Origin: Herbaspirillum sp. RTI4
GTDB lineage: Bacteria > Pseudomonadota > Gammaproteobacteria > Burkholderiales > Burkholderiaceae_D
Direction: 5' to 3'
NCBI RefSeq assembly: GCF_034313965.1
Contig: NZ_JAVIWQ010000002.1
Coordinates: 1,488,001-1,552,000 of the forward strand
Length of the DNA stretch: 64,000 nt
Positions 1-7,723 of the stretch are shown one piece after another. Every line of letters begins with the position of its first letter. Position 1 is the stretch's first letter. The notes beneath the pieces were generated by a model, which was not told the origin of the DNA, did no database searches, and worked only from the letters and a program-made list of their open reading frames with translations. The position numbers were made by a program, and so were the translations under genes.

Positions 1-2
1 TA

Positions 3-317
3 GGCTGGATTCTCGGTGCGGGCGGCATAGCGGTGATTGCGCATCCGGGGCGCTACAAATTCAGTCTGGTGGAATTCGGTGCTTTGTTCGATTGCTTCCG
101 TGACTATGGCGGAACCGCGATCGAAGTTGTGACGGGCAGTCATTTCCCTAACCAGTACGAGGAATATGCGCGTGTGGCACGTCATTATGGTTTCCTGGCT
201 TCATGCGGTTCCGACTTCCACGGTCCCAGCGAGTCACGCATCGATTTGGGCGGGCTGCCGCCCTTGCCGCCGGGTCTGAAACCGGTCTGGCATGACTGGG
301 ATATGGCGGCGGCTTAG
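3..317 (+). CDS. rnm: PHP-domain phosphoesterase, RNase AM-like (C-terminal part)
   Basis: The gene enters from outside the window; the open frame reads through position 3 with no stop, and the first visible residues are GWILGAGG. The motif IAHPGRY followed later by GSDFHGP is the C-terminal metal-binding part of the PHP family related to E. coli YciV (RNase AM), which trims nucleotides from short RNAs and 5' ends and hydrolyses 3',5'-nucleoside bisphosphates. The His and Asp of these motifs are metal ligands in the family. About 104 codons are visible of a usual 280-290. Its position upstream of yciO, an M50 protease and trpS is a familiar betaproteobacterial arrangement, although htpX lies between here. 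The family call is firm; the exact substrate is inferred. Confidence 0.85.
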   Translation, partial: GWILGAGGIAVIAHPGRYKFSLVEFGALFDCFRDYGGTAIEVVTGSHFPNQYEEYARVARHYGFLASCGSDFHGPSESRIDLGGLPPLPPGLKPVWHDWDMAAA

Positions 318-418
318 CGGTGGCAAGCGCTTCACCGGAAACCCCTTCCTCTTGAAAATGGCCTGATTCGCCGCATCTAAGGTGCTCTTTCATTGAGTGG
401 CCCCAGAGGAGTATTCCC

Positions 419-1291
419 ATGAAACGCATCTTCCTGTTCCTCGCGACCAATATTGCGGTGCTGGTCGTCATGAGTGTTGTCTTGTCACTGCTCGGTGTCG
501 ACCGCTTCCTGACCAGCGCCGGTCTGAATTTGCCGATGTTGCTGGTGTTTTCGCTGGTGGTTGGTTTTACCGGCTCCATTATTTCCTTGCTGATCAGCAA
601 GCCCATGGCCAAATGGTCGACCGGGGCGCAAGTGATCGTCACCCCGGCCAATGCCACCGAAGTCTGGTTGCTCAATACGGTGGCAACACTGGCGCAGCGC
701 GCCGGTATCGCGATGCCGGAAGTGGCCGTCTACGATGGCGAGCCGAATGCTTTCGCTACCGGCGCGTTCAAGGATTCTGCCTTAGTGGCGGTATCGACCG
801 GCTTGCTGCAAGGCATGACCCAGCAGGAAGTGGAGGCCGTGCTCGGCCATGAAATCGCCCACATCGCCAACGGCGACATGGTCACGATGACGCTGGTGCA
901 GGGCGTGGTCAATACCTTCGTGGTCTTTCTGTCACGCGTGGTGGGTTACGCTGTCGATCGCGCCCTGTCGCGCAATGATGATCGTGGGCCGGGCATCGGC
1001 TATATGGTCACGGTGCTGGTGTGCCAGGTCGTTTTCGGTATAGGCGCCTCGATGATCGTTGCGTGGTTTTCGCGGCATAGAGAGTTCCGCGCCGATGCTG
1101 GTTCGGCCCGTTTGTTGGGTTCGCCGCAGCCGATGATGAATGCTCTGGCGCGACTCGGCGGCGTCTCGGCCAGTGGTTTGCCCGAGGCAATGGCGGCGAT
1201 GGGCATTAATGACAAGCCGGGTTTCAGCGCCTTGTTTTCCAGTCATCCGCCGCTGGAAGAGCGGATCGCCGCTTTACGTGGACAAGTCTGA
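419..1291 (+). CDS. htpX: Membrane zinc protease HtpX
   Basis: This 290-residue protein matches the usual length of HtpX (E. coli 293), the inner-membrane M48 metalloprotease that, together with FtsH, degrades misfolded membrane proteins. Two hydrophobic helices lie at about residues 4-25 and 36-58, followed by the zinc motif HEIAH near residue 143, two further hydrophobic segments at about 158-180 and 197-220, and the third ligand Glu in HREFRAD. The active site faces the cytoplasm in the family. The ATG at 419 follows a purine-rich AGAGGAG at good spacing. It stands alone between rnm and yciO with its own terminator at 1334. In many proteobacteria htpX responds to envelope stress; no such site is recognised here. 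Confidence 0.95.
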   Translation: MKRIFLFLATNIAVLVVMSVVLSLLGVDRFLTSAGLNLPMLLVFSLVVGFTGSIISLLISKPMAKWSTGAQVIVTPANATEVWLLNTVATLAQRAGIAMPEVAVYDGEPNAFATGAFKDSALVAVSTGLLQGMTQQEVEAVLGHEIAHIANGDMVTMTLVQGVVNTFVVFLSRVVGYAVDRALSRNDDRGPGIGYMVTVLVCQVVFGIGASMIVAWFSRHREFRADAGSARLLGSPQPMMNALARLGGVSASGLPEAMAAMGINDKPGFSALFSSHPPLEERIAALRGQV

Positions 1292-1333
1292 GGACGCACA
1301 GATTCGCTGCTCGGGCGTGACAGAGTAGTAATA

Positions 1334-1359
1334 CGGCGGCATGGCCGCCGTTTTCTTTT
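1334..1359 (+). terminator. Rho-independent terminator after htpX
   Basis: A perfect 7-bp GC stem (CGGCGGC/GCCGCCG) closes a 3-nt loop and is followed by TTTTCTTTT. It lies 42 bp after the htpX stop codon and separates htpX from yciO. Confidence 0.85.
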
Positions 1360-1362
1360 GCG

Positions 1363-1462
1363 GGACTTACGCAAAAGGGCGCTGGCGTTGTTGCATCGCC
1401 TTGCCGTGCTGTTCGTACTGTCTACGACAATGCGCCTAGCCAGCGGCCTTTTGCCTAAGTCC
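1363..1462. repeat. 100-bp inverted-repeat element (MITE- or REP-like)
   Basis: Two 24-bp arms (1363-1386 and 1439-1462) are inverted copies of each other with 22 of 24 positions matching; the arms start GGACTTA and end GCTGGC. The 52-bp centre holds a weaker dyad (TTGCATCGCC against GGCGCATTGTC). It codes for nothing and sits between the htpX terminator and yciO. The size and symmetric arms suggest a small non-autonomous mobile element or an extragenic palindromic repeat. No second copy was seen in the window, and no clear target duplication was found. Confidence 0.6.
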
Positions 1463-1500
1463 TATTTTTGAAGTATTGAATAAAAGGTTGCGTTAGCACC

Positions 1501-2124
1501 ATGAGTCAATTTTTCCAGATTCACCCCGATAATCCGCAGTCGCGACTGATCAAGCAGGCGGCCCAGATCATCCATAGCGGCGGCATTGTCGCGCTGCCTA
1601 CCGATTCCTGTTACGCGCTGGTTTGCCAGCTTGATAACAAGGACGCGGTGGAACGCGTGCGTCGCCTGCGCGGCGTTGACGACAAGCACCACCTGACGCT
1701 GCTGTGCCGCGATCTGAGTGAAATTTCGCAATACGCCAAGGTGGATAATCGTCAGTACCGTCTGCTCAAAGTGGGTACGCCGGGACCTTATACCTTCATT
1801 CTGGAAGCGACCAAGGAAGTGCCGCGTCGCCTGAGCCATCCGTCGCGTAAAACCATCGGTTTGCGCGTGCCGGAAAGCGCCGTGGCGCTGGCCTTGCTGG
1901 AGGAGCTGGGCCAGCCGTTGATCGGCACCACGCTGATCCTGCCGGGCGAGGAGATGGCGCTCAGCGATGCGGAGGATATCCGCGTCAGATTGGAGCGTCA
2001 GATTGAACTGGTCATCGACAGCGGCGCGGGCAGTCTGGAGCCGACTACCGTGATCGACATGAGCGGCGATCTGCCGCTGCTGATCCGCCAGGGACGTGGT
2101 GCCGCTGCGCTCTTCGGCTTGTGA
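1501..2124 (+). CDS. yciO: YciO/Sua5/YrdC-family protein
   Basis: This 207-residue protein has the YrdC fold signature near the N-terminus (IVALPTDSCYAL) and the family landmarks TPGPYTFIL and KTIGLRVP. It opens MSQFFQIHPDNPQSR, which resembles E. coli YciO closely. Relatives TsaC/Sua5 make threonylcarbamoyl-AMP for tRNA t6A; YciO is a paralogue whose activity is weak or different, so a direct t6A role should not be assumed. The ATG at 1501 has only a weak purine tract upstream, and the inverted-repeat element ends 38 bp before it. It is followed by the M50 protease gene after 73 bp, which has its own promoter-like sequence. Confidence 0.9.
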   Translation: MSQFFQIHPDNPQSRLIKQAAQIIHSGGIVALPTDSCYALVCQLDNKDAVERVRRLRGVDDKHHLTLLCRDLSEISQYAKVDNRQYRLLKVGTPGPYTFILEATKEVPRRLSHPSRKTIGLRVPESAVALALLEELGQPLIGTTLILPGEEMALSDAEDIRVRLERQIELVIDSGAGSLEPTTVIDMSGDLPLLIRQGRGAAALFGL

Positions 2125-2180
2125 AAATGCCCCTCCGGTTTGCTTTTCGGCATGACATTTTCCGGGCCGACGCCTCCCTC

Positions 2181-2189
2181 TGCTAGAAT
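2181..2189 (+). promoter_or_regulatory. Extended -10 promoter element of the M50 protease gene
   Basis: The sequence TGCTAGAAT (TGn plus TAGAAT) is a good extended -10. The expected transcription start is about 2196, one or two bases before the ATG at 2198, so the mRNA is probably leaderless. No convincing -35 is present, as is usual for extended -10 promoters. Confidence 0.5.
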
Positions 2190-2197
2190 TCGACCCC

Positions 2198-2860
2198 ATG
2201 AACGATCTTATTCAGACGGTTGCCGTCTATGCCTTGCCCGTCCTGTTTGCAATTACCTTGCATGAAGCGGCGCATGCGTATGCCGCCAAATATTTCGGCG
2301 ACAACACTGCCTACATGCTGGGGCGCATGAGTCTCAACCCCCTCAAACACATCGACCCCTTCGGGACTATCGCCATTCCGATAGTGCTGTACTTTGCCAC
2401 TGGCGGTGCTTTCCTGTTCGGTTATGCCAAGCCGGTGCCGCTGGATTTCGGCAAGCTGCGCAAACCCAAGCGCGACATGGCCTGGGTTGCCCTGGCAGGG
2501 CCGATGGCCAACTTCGTCATGGCGCTGATCTGGACGCTGGTGATTTATGCCTTGTTCATTTTCGATGTAAGCGAAGACTTCTTCATGCTGATGGCCAAAG
2601 CCGGCGTGCTGACCAATCTGGTGATGCTGGCATTCAACCTGTTTCCCATACCCCCGCTCGACGGCGGTCGGATTCTGACCAGCTTGCTTCCCCCTAAATA
2701 CGCTTACAAATTTGCCCAGATTGAACCCTACGGTTTTTTCATCGTTATGGCGCTGGTCATGCTGAAGGTTATCTACTTCTGGTGGATGGCGCCTGTCATG
2801 TACCTGGCAAATAGCTTGCTTCAGCTGATTACCTATCCACTCACTTTTCTTTTTAATTGA
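2198..2860 (+). CDS. Site-2 protease family (M50) membrane metalloprotease
   Basis: This 220-residue polytopic membrane protein carries the zinc motif HEAAHA (residues 22-27) inside the first transmembrane helix and the distal ligand motif NLFPIPPLDGGR near residue 148. These are the two active-site signatures of M50 site-2 proteases, which cut substrates within the membrane. It is the short single-domain type without PDZ, so it is not RseP; its substrate is unknown. The start is set by an extended -10 immediately upstream and there is no Shine-Dalgarno. trpS begins 12 bp after the stop, so the two are probably co-transcribed. The same pair next to yciO occurs in many beta- and gammaproteobacteria (established gene-order knowledge, not checked here). 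Confidence 0.9.
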   Translation: MNDLIQTVAVYALPVLFAITLHEAAHAYAAKYFGDNTAYMLGRMSLNPLKHIDPFGTIAIPIVLYFATGGAFLFGYAKPVPLDFGKLRKPKRDMAWVALAGPMANFVMALIWTLVIYALFIFDVSEDFFMLMAKAGVLTNLVMLAFNLFPIPPLDGGRILTSLLPPKYAYKFAQIEPYGFFIVMALVMLKVIYFWWMAPVMYLANSLLQLITYPLTFLFN

Positions 2861-2872
2861 CCACTTCCCACT

Positions 2873-4072
2873 ATGTATCCTGACCGCGTCGTTTCCGGCA
2901 TGCGCCCCACGGGCGCACTGCACCTTGGCCACTATCACGGCGCGCTGAAAAACTGGGTCAGGCTGCAATCCGAATTGCCTTGCCTGTTTTTCGTTGCCGA
3001 CTGGCATGCGCTGACCACGCATTACGACGATCCTAGCGTGATCGAACACAGTACCTGGGAAATGGTGATCGACTGGCTGGCCTCGGGCGTCGATCCGTCG
3101 CAATCCACCTTATTCATCCAGTCGCGGATACCGGAGCATGCGGAGCTGCATTTGCTGCTGTCCATGGCCACGCCATTGGGCTGGCTGGAACGGGTGCCGA
3201 CTTACAAGGATCAGCAGGAAAAACTGGCTGACCGTGATCTGGCCACTTACGGCTTTCTTGGTTATCCCTTGCTGCAGGCTGCGGATGTGCTGATTTATCG
3301 CGCTAGCCAGGTGCCTGTGGGCGACGACCAGATTCCGCATATCGAAATGATGCGCGAAATTTCGCGCCGGTTTAATCATTTGTACGGCAAGGAAAAAGGC
3401 TTCGAGGAAAAAGCACGGGAAGCCGTCAGAAAACTCGGTGGCAAGCGCGCCAAGTTGTATCTGGAGCTGCGCACGCAGTTTCAGGAGCAGGGCGATGACG
3501 AAGCATTGGCGCAGGCCAAGGCCATGCTCGATGAAGCGCAAAACCTGTCGATGATCGACCGCGAGCGTTTGTTCGGTTATCTGGAAGGCAGCCGCAAGCT
3601 GATTCTGACCGAGCCTCAGGCCTTGCTGACGGAAGCATCGCGTCTGCCGGGACTGGATGGCGCCAAGATGTCCAAGAGTTACGGTAACGCGATTGCCTTG
3701 CGCGAAGACGCGGACAGCGTTACCCGCAAGATACGCACTATGCCGACGGACCCGGCGCGGGTGCGCCGCGCCGATCCTGGCGATCCGGCAAAATGCCCGG
3801 TCTGGCAATTTCATCTGGTGTATTCGGATCTGGCTGTCAGGGAGTGGGCTGACAAGGGATGTCGCTCGGCCGGTATCGGTTGTCTGGAATGCAAGCAACC
3901 GGTGATCGACAGCATCCTGAAAGAACAGCAACCGATGCTTGAGCGCGCTCAGCAGTATATTGATGATCCTAGTCTGGTGCGGGCAATCATCGCGGACGGT
4001 TGCGATACCGCCCGCAAGCTGGCGCAGGATACGATGCGCGATGTGCGCGAAGCCATGGGCCTTGGTTATTAA
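2873..4072 (+). CDS. trpS: Tryptophanyl-tRNA synthetase, long form
   Basis: This class I aminoacyl-tRNA synthetase charges tRNA-Trp. The HIGH motif reads HLGH at residues 17-20 and the KMSKS motif is exact at residues 265-269, followed by YGNAI. The GDDQIPHIEMMREI block is the tryptophan and adenylate binding region. The protein is 399 residues, about 65 more than the E. coli enzyme; the extra length is a charged, probably helical, insert at about residues 175-255 between the Rossmann halves, a feature of the long TrpRS type found in Burkholderiales. The ATG at 2873 lies 12 bp after the M50 protease stop. Confidence 0.96.
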   Translation: MYPDRVVSGMRPTGALHLGHYHGALKNWVRLQSELPCLFFVADWHALTTHYDDPSVIEHSTWEMVIDWLASGVDPSQSTLFIQSRIPEHAELHLLLSMATPLGWLERVPTYKDQQEKLADRDLATYGFLGYPLLQAADVLIYRASQVPVGDDQIPHIEMMREISRRFNHLYGKEKGFEEKAREAVRKLGGKRAKLYLELRTQFQEQGDDEALAQAKAMLDEAQNLSMIDRERLFGYLEGSRKLILTEPQALLTEASRLPGLDGAKMSKSYGNAIALREDADSVTRKIRTMPTDPARVRRADPGDPAKCPVWQFHLVYSDLAVREWADKGCRSAGIGCLECKQPVIDSILKEQQPMLERAQQYIDDPSLVRAIIADGCDTARKLAQDTMRDVREAMGLGY

Positions 4073-4120
4073 GCAATGTAAGCTCTGGTGAACATTCGCC
4101 CAACGGGAGCGGCTATCCGC

Positions 4121-4126
4121 TACAAT
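4121..4126 (+). promoter_or_regulatory. Probable -10 box of dapA
   Basis: TACAAT lies 33 bp upstream of the dapA ATG in the trpS-dapA spacer; no strong -35 is seen. It would give a leader of roughly 25 nt. Confidence 0.4.
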
Positions 4127-4158
4127 CATTCTTTTAACGTTCACATGATGGCCTCAAC

Positions 4159-5037
4159 ATGATTAACGGCAGCATAGTCGCCATCGTCACGCCCATGCAC
4201 CCTGATGGCAGTCTCGATTTCCCAGGTTTGCGCAAGCTGATTGATTGGCATATTACGGAAGGAACCGACGGCATCGTGATTGTCGGTACTACGGGCGAGT
4301 CGCCAACGGTTTCCGTAGAAGAGCATTCCGAACTGATCAAAGTCGCCGTGGAGCATGTCGCCGGGCGGATTCCGGTCATTGCCGGCACTGGTGGCAATTC
4401 CACTGCGGAAGCGGTCGAGCTGACCGCTTACGCCAAACGTGTCGGCGCTGACGCATCGCTGCAAGTGGTGCCGTATTACAACCGGCCGACACAGGAAGGC
4501 ATGTACCGGCACTTCGTGAAAATCGCCGAGTCAGTCGATTTGCCGGTCATTTTGTACAATGTGCCAGGTCGTACCGTGGCCGACATGAGCAACGACACCA
4601 TCCTGCGTCTGGCCAAGGTGCCAGGCATTGTCGGCGTCAAGGACGCTACCGGCAATATCGGGCGCGGTACCGACCTGATCCGTCTTGCTCCGGCATCGTT
4701 TGCCGTGTACTCGGGCGACGATCCGACTGCATTCGCATTAATGCTGTACGGTGGCAAGGGAAATATCTCGGTTACGGCCAATGTTATGCCGCGTCTCATG
4801 CATGAAATGTGCGTGGCGGCTATGTCCGGTAATGTTGCTCGCACTATCGAACTGAATAATCGCATGCTGCCTTTGCATGTGAATTTGTTTGTCGAACCCA
4901 ATCCTGTGCCTTTGAAATGGGCCATGGTTGAAATGGGTTTGATCGAAGACGGTATGCGTTTGCCGCTGGCACCGTTGGGTGAGGCGTTTCACGCGGTCGT
5001 GCGCGCAGCAATGCGCGAATCCGGGGTATTAAAATAA
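4159..5037 (+). CDS. dapA: 4-hydroxy-tetrahydrodipicolinate synthase
   Basis: DapA condenses pyruvate with aspartate semialdehyde, the committed step of lysine and diaminopimelate synthesis in the cytoplasm. The length (292 residues) equals that of E. coli DapA. The Schiff-base lysine is K161 in GVKDATG, the catalytic tyrosine lies in LYNVPGRT, and the substrate loop reads GTTGESPT. The lysine feedback site cannot be judged with confidence. bamC follows after 73 bp, the pairing known from E. coli, where bamC was once called dapX. Confidence 0.97.
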   Translation: MINGSIVAIVTPMHPDGSLDFPGLRKLIDWHITEGTDGIVIVGTTGESPTVSVEEHSELIKVAVEHVAGRIPVIAGTGGNSTAEAVELTAYAKRVGADASLQVVPYYNRPTQEGMYRHFVKIAESVDLPVILYNVPGRTVADMSNDTILRLAKVPGIVGVKDATGNIGRGTDLIRLAPASFAVYSGDDPTAFALMLYGGKGNISVTANVMPRLMHEMCVAAMSGNVARTIELNNRMLPLHVNLFVEPNPVPLKWAMVEMGLIEDGMRLPLAPLGEAFHAVVRAAMRESGVLK

Positions 5038-5110
5038 TCGAGCGTTGATGTTGCGGTGATGTTCATTCGCTCTCAATGCGCTTCCTTTTGACTGTTTTTA
5101 TAGCAACGAT

Positions 5111-6283
5111 ATGACTATTCGCAAGAACGCTGATTTTCACCTACATGCGATACCCGTACGCTCCATTGCTGCCGCGCTTGCTCTTGCCGGACTGGCAGGG
5201 TGCACCTCCGTCGGCAATCTGCTTGAGGGAGAGCGCATCGACTATAAAAGCGCGACTGAAAAAAGTAAGACGCCGCGGCTCGAAATTCCGCCCGATCTGA
5301 CCAAGTTGCAACGCGATAATCGCTACGCTATCCCCGAGTCTAACAAGGGCGTGGCAACGGCTTCCGGCTACAGCCTGGACCAAGCGACAAAGCCGGTTGA
5401 GACGGCCGCAGCGATTGCGCCGAAAACGAACGGCGATATCCGCGTCGAACGCGATGGTTCGCAGCGTTGGCTGGTAGTCAAGCTGGCACCTGAAGTCCTG
5501 TGGCCTCAAATCAAGGATTTCTGGCAGGATGCCGGTTTTGTCGTCAATATCGATTCGCCCGAAACCGGCGTGATGGAAACCGATTGGGCGGAAAACCGCG
5601 CCAAGATTCCACAAGATTTTATTCGCAATGCCTTGGGTAGCGTGCTCGATTCACTGTATTCGACCGGTGAGCGCGATAAATTCCGCACGCGTCTGGAGCG
5701 TAATGCAGATGGCTCGACCGATATTTTCATCAGTCATCGTGGCGCGGAAGAAGTCCTGACCGGGTCTCAGAAAGATAGCTCGGTATGGACCGCACGTCCT
5801 TCTGATCCAGGACTGGAGGCAGAATTTCTGTCGCGTCTGATGCAGCGTCTGGGTACTGAAGAAGCCAAGGCCAAGGTTGCCGTGGCGACGGCGCCGACCT
5901 TGCAGGCACGGTCTAAGCTGGTTAAAAATCCAGCGGGGAACTCCGTGCAGGTCGATGAAAGTTTCGAACGTTCATGGCGTCGTGTGGGCTTGGCGCTGGA
6001 CCGCGTCGGTTTCACTGTTGAAGATCGCGACCGTTCGCAAGGGGTGTATTTTGTGCGTTACGTCGATCAGGCGGTGGAAGCCAAGGATAAAGAATCCAGT
6101 GGCTGGTTATCGAACATCTTCTCCCGCAGCAAAGACAAGGACAAGAGCGCAGTGCGATATCGTATTGCGATCAAGGCTAGCGGCGACGGTAGCGTGATTA
6201 CTGTGCAAAACAATAACGGCCAGCCGGAAATCTCCTCTTCCGCTGACAAAATACTGGGCTTGCTGAACGATCAGCTGAAGTAA
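5111..6283 (+). CDS. bamC: Outer membrane assembly lipoprotein BamC
   Basis: BamC is an accessory lipoprotein of the Bam complex that inserts beta-barrel proteins in the outer membrane. The signal peptide ends in the lipobox LAGC with Cys31 as the lipidation site. Next is the unstructured stretch with IDYKSA and LEIPPDLT, which in the family lies across BamD, then two helix-grip domains (about residues 115-225 and 265-385). At 390 residues it is somewhat longer than E. coli BamC (344) but typical for betaproteobacteria. It sits between dapA and the MBL hydrolase gene, all in one direction with short gaps. Confidence 0.92.
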   Translation: MTIRKNADFHLHAIPVRSIAAALALAGLAGCTSVGNLLEGERIDYKSATEKSKTPRLEIPPDLTKLQRDNRYAIPESNKGVATASGYSLDQATKPVETAAAIAPKTNGDIRVERDGSQRWLVVKLAPEVLWPQIKDFWQDAGFVVNIDSPETGVMETDWAENRAKIPQDFIRNALGSVLDSLYSTGERDKFRTRLERNADGSTDIFISHRGAEEVLTGSQKDSSVWTARPSDPGLEAEFLSRLMQRLGTEEAKAKVAVATAPTLQARSKLVKNPAGNSVQVDESFERSWRRVGLALDRVGFTVEDRDRSQGVYFVRYVDQAVEAKDKESSGWLSNIFSRSKDKDKSAVRYRIAIKASGDGSVITVQNNNGQPEISSSADKILGLLNDQLK

Positions 6284-6318
6284 GTCCTGCTCGCCATCTT
6301 GCAATCACCGGGCGGCTG

Positions 6319-7092
6319 TTGAAGTTCGCCAGCCTCGGTAGCGGCAGCGAAGGCAACGCTCTGCTCATTTCCACCACATCCGGCATGACCGCAACAACGG
6401 TCATGCTGGATTGTGGTTTTGGTATTCGCGAAACTGAGCGGCGTTTGTTGCGACTCGGTAAAACTCCTGCAGACATTACCGGCATTGTCCTTACCCACGA
6501 ACATTCGGATCATGTCGGCGGAGCGTTTAAATTCGCCCGTCGGCATAAAATCCCGGTCTGGCTTAGTTATGGCACCTATCAGGCAGTCGGCGAGGCCAGC
6601 AAGGGTGTAGAGCTGCATTTTTGCCGCGACGGTGATCAGCTGGCTATTGGAGGCCTGGAGTTTTTCCCTTATACCGTTCCTCACGATGCCCGGGAGCCAT
6701 TGCAATATGCCGCGAGCGACGGTGTGCTCAAGTTAGGAGTGCTGACCGATGCGGGACAAGCGACGGCGCATCTGATTGCTGCATTGGGTGCTTGCGATGC
6801 TTTGGTTCTGGAGTGCAACCACGATAGAAAAATGCTCGAAGATTCGGTTTATCCCGCTTCTTTGAAGCGTCGTATCGGCGGTGCTTACGGGCACTTGTCG
6901 AACGATTCCAGTGAGGCTATTCTCCGCGCACTGGATAGATCCCGGCTCAAGATGGTGATCGGTGCGCATCTGAGTCAGCAGAACAACACGCCGGAACTGG
7001 CTGGGCAAGCGCTATCGCGGGCCTTGCAGTCGACTACGGTGGAGGTGAGGATTGCGTGTCAGGAGCAGGGATTTGACTGGGTCGCTATGTGA
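6319..7092 (+). CDS. MBL-fold metallohydrolase, YycJ/VicX-like
   Basis: This 257-residue metallo-beta-lactamase fold protein begins KFASLGSGSEGNALL, the signature of the YycJ/WalJ-like group, and has the metal motif HEHSDH at residues 60-65. Later metal-binding points are VPHDA, LTDAG and ECNHD. Group members act on nucleic acid ends in some bacteria; the role here is unproved. The start is a TTG at 6319; the reading from this codon gives the canonical N-terminus, while no in-frame ATG would. It follows bamC by 35 bp and ends upstream of a bidirectional terminator. Confidence 0.85.
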   Translation: MKFASLGSGSEGNALLISTTSGMTATTVMLDCGFGIRETERRLLRLGKTPADITGIVLTHEHSDHVGGAFKFARRHKIPVWLSYGTYQAVGEASKGVELHFCRDGDQLAIGGLEFFPYTVPHDAREPLQYAASDGVLKLGVLTDAGQATAHLIAALGACDALVLECNHDRKMLEDSVYPASLKRRIGGAYGHLSNDSSEAILRALDRSRLKMVIGAHLSQQNNTPELAGQALSRALQSTTVEVRIACQEQGFDWVAM

Positions 7093-7153
7093 GCGGGCTG
7101 ACGAAGAGCATGAATGATTACTCTGGGTGTAGTAATGGATTTGCTAAGGACAT

Positions 7154-7183
7154 AAAAAAAGCCGACTCGAAAGTCGGCTTTTT
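7154..7183. terminator. Bidirectional terminator between MBL gene and lipoprotein gene
   Basis: The 7-bp stem GCCGACT/AGTCGGC with loop CGAA is flanked by A7 on one side and T5 on the other, so it can stop transcription from both converging genes. Confidence 0.85.
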
Positions 7184-7199
7184 AAATAATCGGTAAAGA

Positions 7200-7415
7200 T
7201 TATTTTGCAGGTGCGGCTTCAGCTGGAGCTGCTGCTGGTGCAGGAGCTGCTTCAGCAGGAGCTGCTGCTGGTGCTGGAGTTGCTTCTGCAGCTGGAGTAG
7301 CAGCTGGAGCTGGAGTTTCAACAACTGGTGCAGGTGCAGCAGCTTCTTCTTTTTTGCCGCAAGCAGCCAGGGTAACAACAGCCAACAACGATGCTATCAA
7401 CAGAGTCTTTTTCAT
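7200..7415 (-). CDS. Small Ala/Pro-rich lipoprotein
   Basis: This 71-residue protein has a clear lipoprotein signal (KKTLLIASLLAVVTLAAC) with lipobox LAAC, followed by GKKEE and a low-complexity tail made only of Ala, Pro, Glu, Thr and Val ending in Lys. Such proteins are common in Burkholderiales and have no assigned role; a flexible envelope-anchored spacer is one guess. The ATG at 7415 is preferred over an in-frame one 24 bp upstream because AAGGAA lies just ahead of it. The gene ends at a terminator. The tail is encoded by 33-bp tandem repeats. Confidence 0.75.
   Translation of the reverse strand: MKKTLLIASLLAVVTLAACGKKEEAAAPAPVVETPAPAATPAAEATPAPAAAPAEAAPAPAAAPAEAAPAK
7216..7281. repeat. 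33-bp tandem repeat in the lipoprotein gene
   Basis: Two near-identical 33-bp units (7216-7248 and 7249-7281) encode an 11-residue Ala/Pro/Glu unit, with a third, degenerate unit beyond. Unit gain or loss would stay in frame. Confidence 0.7.
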
Positions 7416-7452
7416 GGAATTTCCTTCAATTGTAATCAAAATTTTGCGATGA

Positions 7453-7470
7453 ATAATTACCGGTAATTAT
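7453..7470. promoter_or_regulatory. Perfect 18-bp palindrome upstream of the lipoprotein gene
   Basis: ATAATTACCGGTAATTAT is a perfect dyad 38 bp ahead of the lipoprotein ATG, a typical place for an operator. The binding protein is unknown. Confidence 0.4.
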
Positions 7471-7723
7471 CGCTCTAGAGAATGAATTCGCCGACTTTGC
7501 AACGATAAGACCTGTTGCACAAACGACGAAAGCTTTCCAGCCCAATAGTATAGCGATTTTTGGGAAAATTCACAGATGAATTTGCCGTAATGGTAAGTAT
7601 ATGTAACACAATCCTGTATTCATCCTCTTTCATCCGCCCCATTACGGGCTTCGGCGGCCGTATTCTCTGCAAACCGGCCGCCATGCAAGGTCTTGTATGT
7701 TTTGCATCTCTTTGTACGAGGCG
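7471..7723. other. Spacer between lipoprotein gene and roxA-like gene
   Basis: Together with the palindrome this completes a gap of about 300 bp upstream of the lipoprotein gene and downstream of the oxygenase gene. Short open frames here have no ribosome site or recognisable product. A promoter for the lipoprotein gene must lie here, but no box pair stands out. Confidence 0.4.

Noticed and set aside
397..852. 151-codon frame overlapping the start of htpX
   Set aside because: Out-of-frame shadow of htpX with no family features.
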